Shown here in pieces: positions 49,876 to 50,847 of a DNA stretch of 50,847 nt (position 1 is its first letter; every line of letters begins with the position of its first letter). Below the pieces are notes generated by a model that saw only the letters and a list, made by a program, of their open reading frames with translations, was not told the origin of the DNA and searched no databases. Where the stretch lies: contig NZ_CH902580.1 in NCBI RefSeq assembly GCF_000152805.1, positions 1 to 50,847 of the forward strand. The letters are read 5' to 3'. The translations under genes and the position numbers were made by a program. Source of the DNA: Maritimibacter alkaliphilus HTCC2654 (GTDB lineage: Bacteria > Pseudomonadota > Alphaproteobacteria > Rhodobacterales > Rhodobacteraceae).

Positions 49876-50798
49876 TCAAAGCTTTTCGATCAGTTCCGGG
49901 ACGACGGTGAACAGGTCGCCGACGAGGCCGTAGTCGGCGACCTGGAAGATCGGGGCCTCTTCGTCCTTATTGATCGCGACGATGACCTTGGAGTCCTTCA
50001 TGCCCGCGAGGTGCTGAATGGCGCCCGAGATGCCGACGGCGACGTAGAGTTCCGGTGCGACGACCTTGCCGGTCTGGCCCACCTGCCAGTCGTTCGGGGC
50101 GAAGCCCGAGTCGACCGCGGCGCGCGAGGCGCCGACGGCGGCGCCCAGCTTGTCGGCCAGCTTTTCGATCAGCGCGAAGTCCTCTTCCGAGCCGACGCCA
50201 CGGCCGCCCGACACGACGATGCCCGCCGAAGTCAGTTCCGGACGGTCGCTTTCGGCCACCTTGTCCTCGACCCACTCGGATTTGCCCGAGGCATCCGGCG
50301 CGCCGATGGTCTCGACACTCGCCGAACCGCCGTCACCGGCCGGGTCGAAGGTCGAGGTCCGGAAGGTGATAACCTTCTTTTCATCTTTCGACTTTACGGT
50401 CTGGATCGCGTTCCCGGCGTAGACCGGGCGTTCGAACGTATCGGCATCCACAACGGCGGAGGCATCCGAGATCACCATCACATCCAGAAGCGCGGCCACG
50501 CGCGGCATGATGTTCTTCGCGTCCGTCGTCGCGGGCGCGCAGATGTGCGAGTAATCCCCGGCGAGCGACACGATGAGGGTCCGCGGTCGCCTCGGCAAGG
50601 CGGTGGCCGAGGCTGTCGCCTTCCGCGACCAGCACTTTGGCCACACCGTCGATCTTGGACGCGGCCTCACCGGCGGCCGCGGCCGAGCGCCCGCGCAGAG
50701 CACGGTCACATCGCCAAGCGCCTTGGCGGCGGTGACGGCTTTCGCGGTGGCGTCCAGCGCGAGTTCGCCGGAGTTGACTTCAGCAGAGCAGACGTCAT
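49876..50798 (-). CDS. etfA: Electron transfer flavoprotein alpha subunit, frame-disrupted N-terminal part
   Basis: From about residue 90 on this is a normal ETF-alpha: [61 protein letters not shown], the FAD segment and [20 protein letters not shown], ending ELIEKL. The first third needs frame changes: [16 protein letters not shown]...VTVLCAG in one frame, [20 protein letters not shown] and [12 protein letters not shown] in another (about 50690-50590), then back. The net change is a multiple of three, so a continuous but partly wrong frame runs to 50829. Another offset lies near the ATG at 50798. Sequence error near a contig end is the likeliest cause. ETF takes electrons from the acyl-CoA dehydrogenases. 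Confidence 0.85.
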
Positions 50799-50847
50799 CA
50801 CACGACCCCTTCTCTTTGAGTTTCGACACGAGCTCATCGACGCTCTC
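50798..50847 (-). CDS. etfB: Electron transfer flavoprotein beta subunit, C-terminal end (window edge)
   Basis: The minus strand from the edge reads [14 protein letters not shown], the usual EtfB C-terminus, after which V-V-stop would be expected; one missing base shifts the frame so that the TGA at 50800-50798 is reached only in the next frame. The position directly before etfA is the standard etfBA order. Only about 15 codons are visible. Confidence 0.65.

Overview
The window reads as a high-GC alphaproteobacterial chromosome or megaplasmid segment, most likely from the Rhodobacterales (roseobacter/Paracoccus side). The reasons are the density of TRAP transporters, the codon use, the IS3/IS6/IS30/IS110 remnants and the style of the acyl-CoA catabolic genes. 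This is inference from gene content; no rRNA or tRNA is present to fix the taxon.

Layout. (1) 1-4.65 kb is an insertion-sequence-rich border: a broken IS3 element with a palindrome inserted in orfA, an IS6 3' remnant, two secreted proteins of unknown role (one ends in a VHL-beta-like domain) and a degenerate IS110 transposase. (2) 4.65-12.26 kb is a LysR regulator divergent from a dctP-dctQ-dctM-iorA-iorB operon, an uptake plus 2-oxoacid oxidation unit. (3) 12.3-14.8 kb is a complete-looking IS30 element, an IS6 5' remnant and a decapitated SDR gene. (4) 15.07-21.74 kb is a tightly coupled seven-gene operon: DUF35, thiolase-like, HicB-like small protein, phthalate-type Rieske oxygenase, two class III CoA-transferase subunits and a matching reductase. 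(5) 21.76-26.66 kb (minus strand) is GntR, acyl-CoA dehydrogenase, class III CoA-transferase, nitroreductase and an atypical SDR. (6) 26.76-35.74 kb holds an unclassified membrane protein, a second GntR, a TRAP binding protein, a second LysR, an alpha-methylacyl-CoA racemase, another CoA-transferase and TRAP permease subunits. (7) 35.97-43.33 kb carries a HIBADH-like enzyme, an R-hydratase, an enoyl-CoA hydratase, a two-subunit acyl-CoA dehydrogenase, an SCP-x-like thiolase fold with its DUF35 partner and an SDR. (8) 43.39-48.95 kb is a TAXI-TRAP transporter, a PaaG-like isomerase and an acyl-CoA synthetase. (9) The right edge has another MaoC hydratase and a frame-disrupted etfA preceded by the 3' end of etfB.

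Taken together, 15-50 kb looks like one large catabolic island. Organic acids are imported by TRAP systems, activated by CoA-transferases or the synthetase, oxygenated by a Rieske system, dehydrogenated, hydrated, epimerised and cleaved by thiolase-fold/DUF35 pairs, with electrons leaving through ETF. The substrate cannot be read from sequence; the enzyme set (racemase, R-hydratases, heteromeric dehydrogenase, SCP-x/DUF35 lyases) points to a branched or cyclic carboxylic acid. Copies of a palindrome of the form TGGT-N3-ACCA lie in front of most of these operons and probably tie them into a regulon under the two GntR/FCD repressors.
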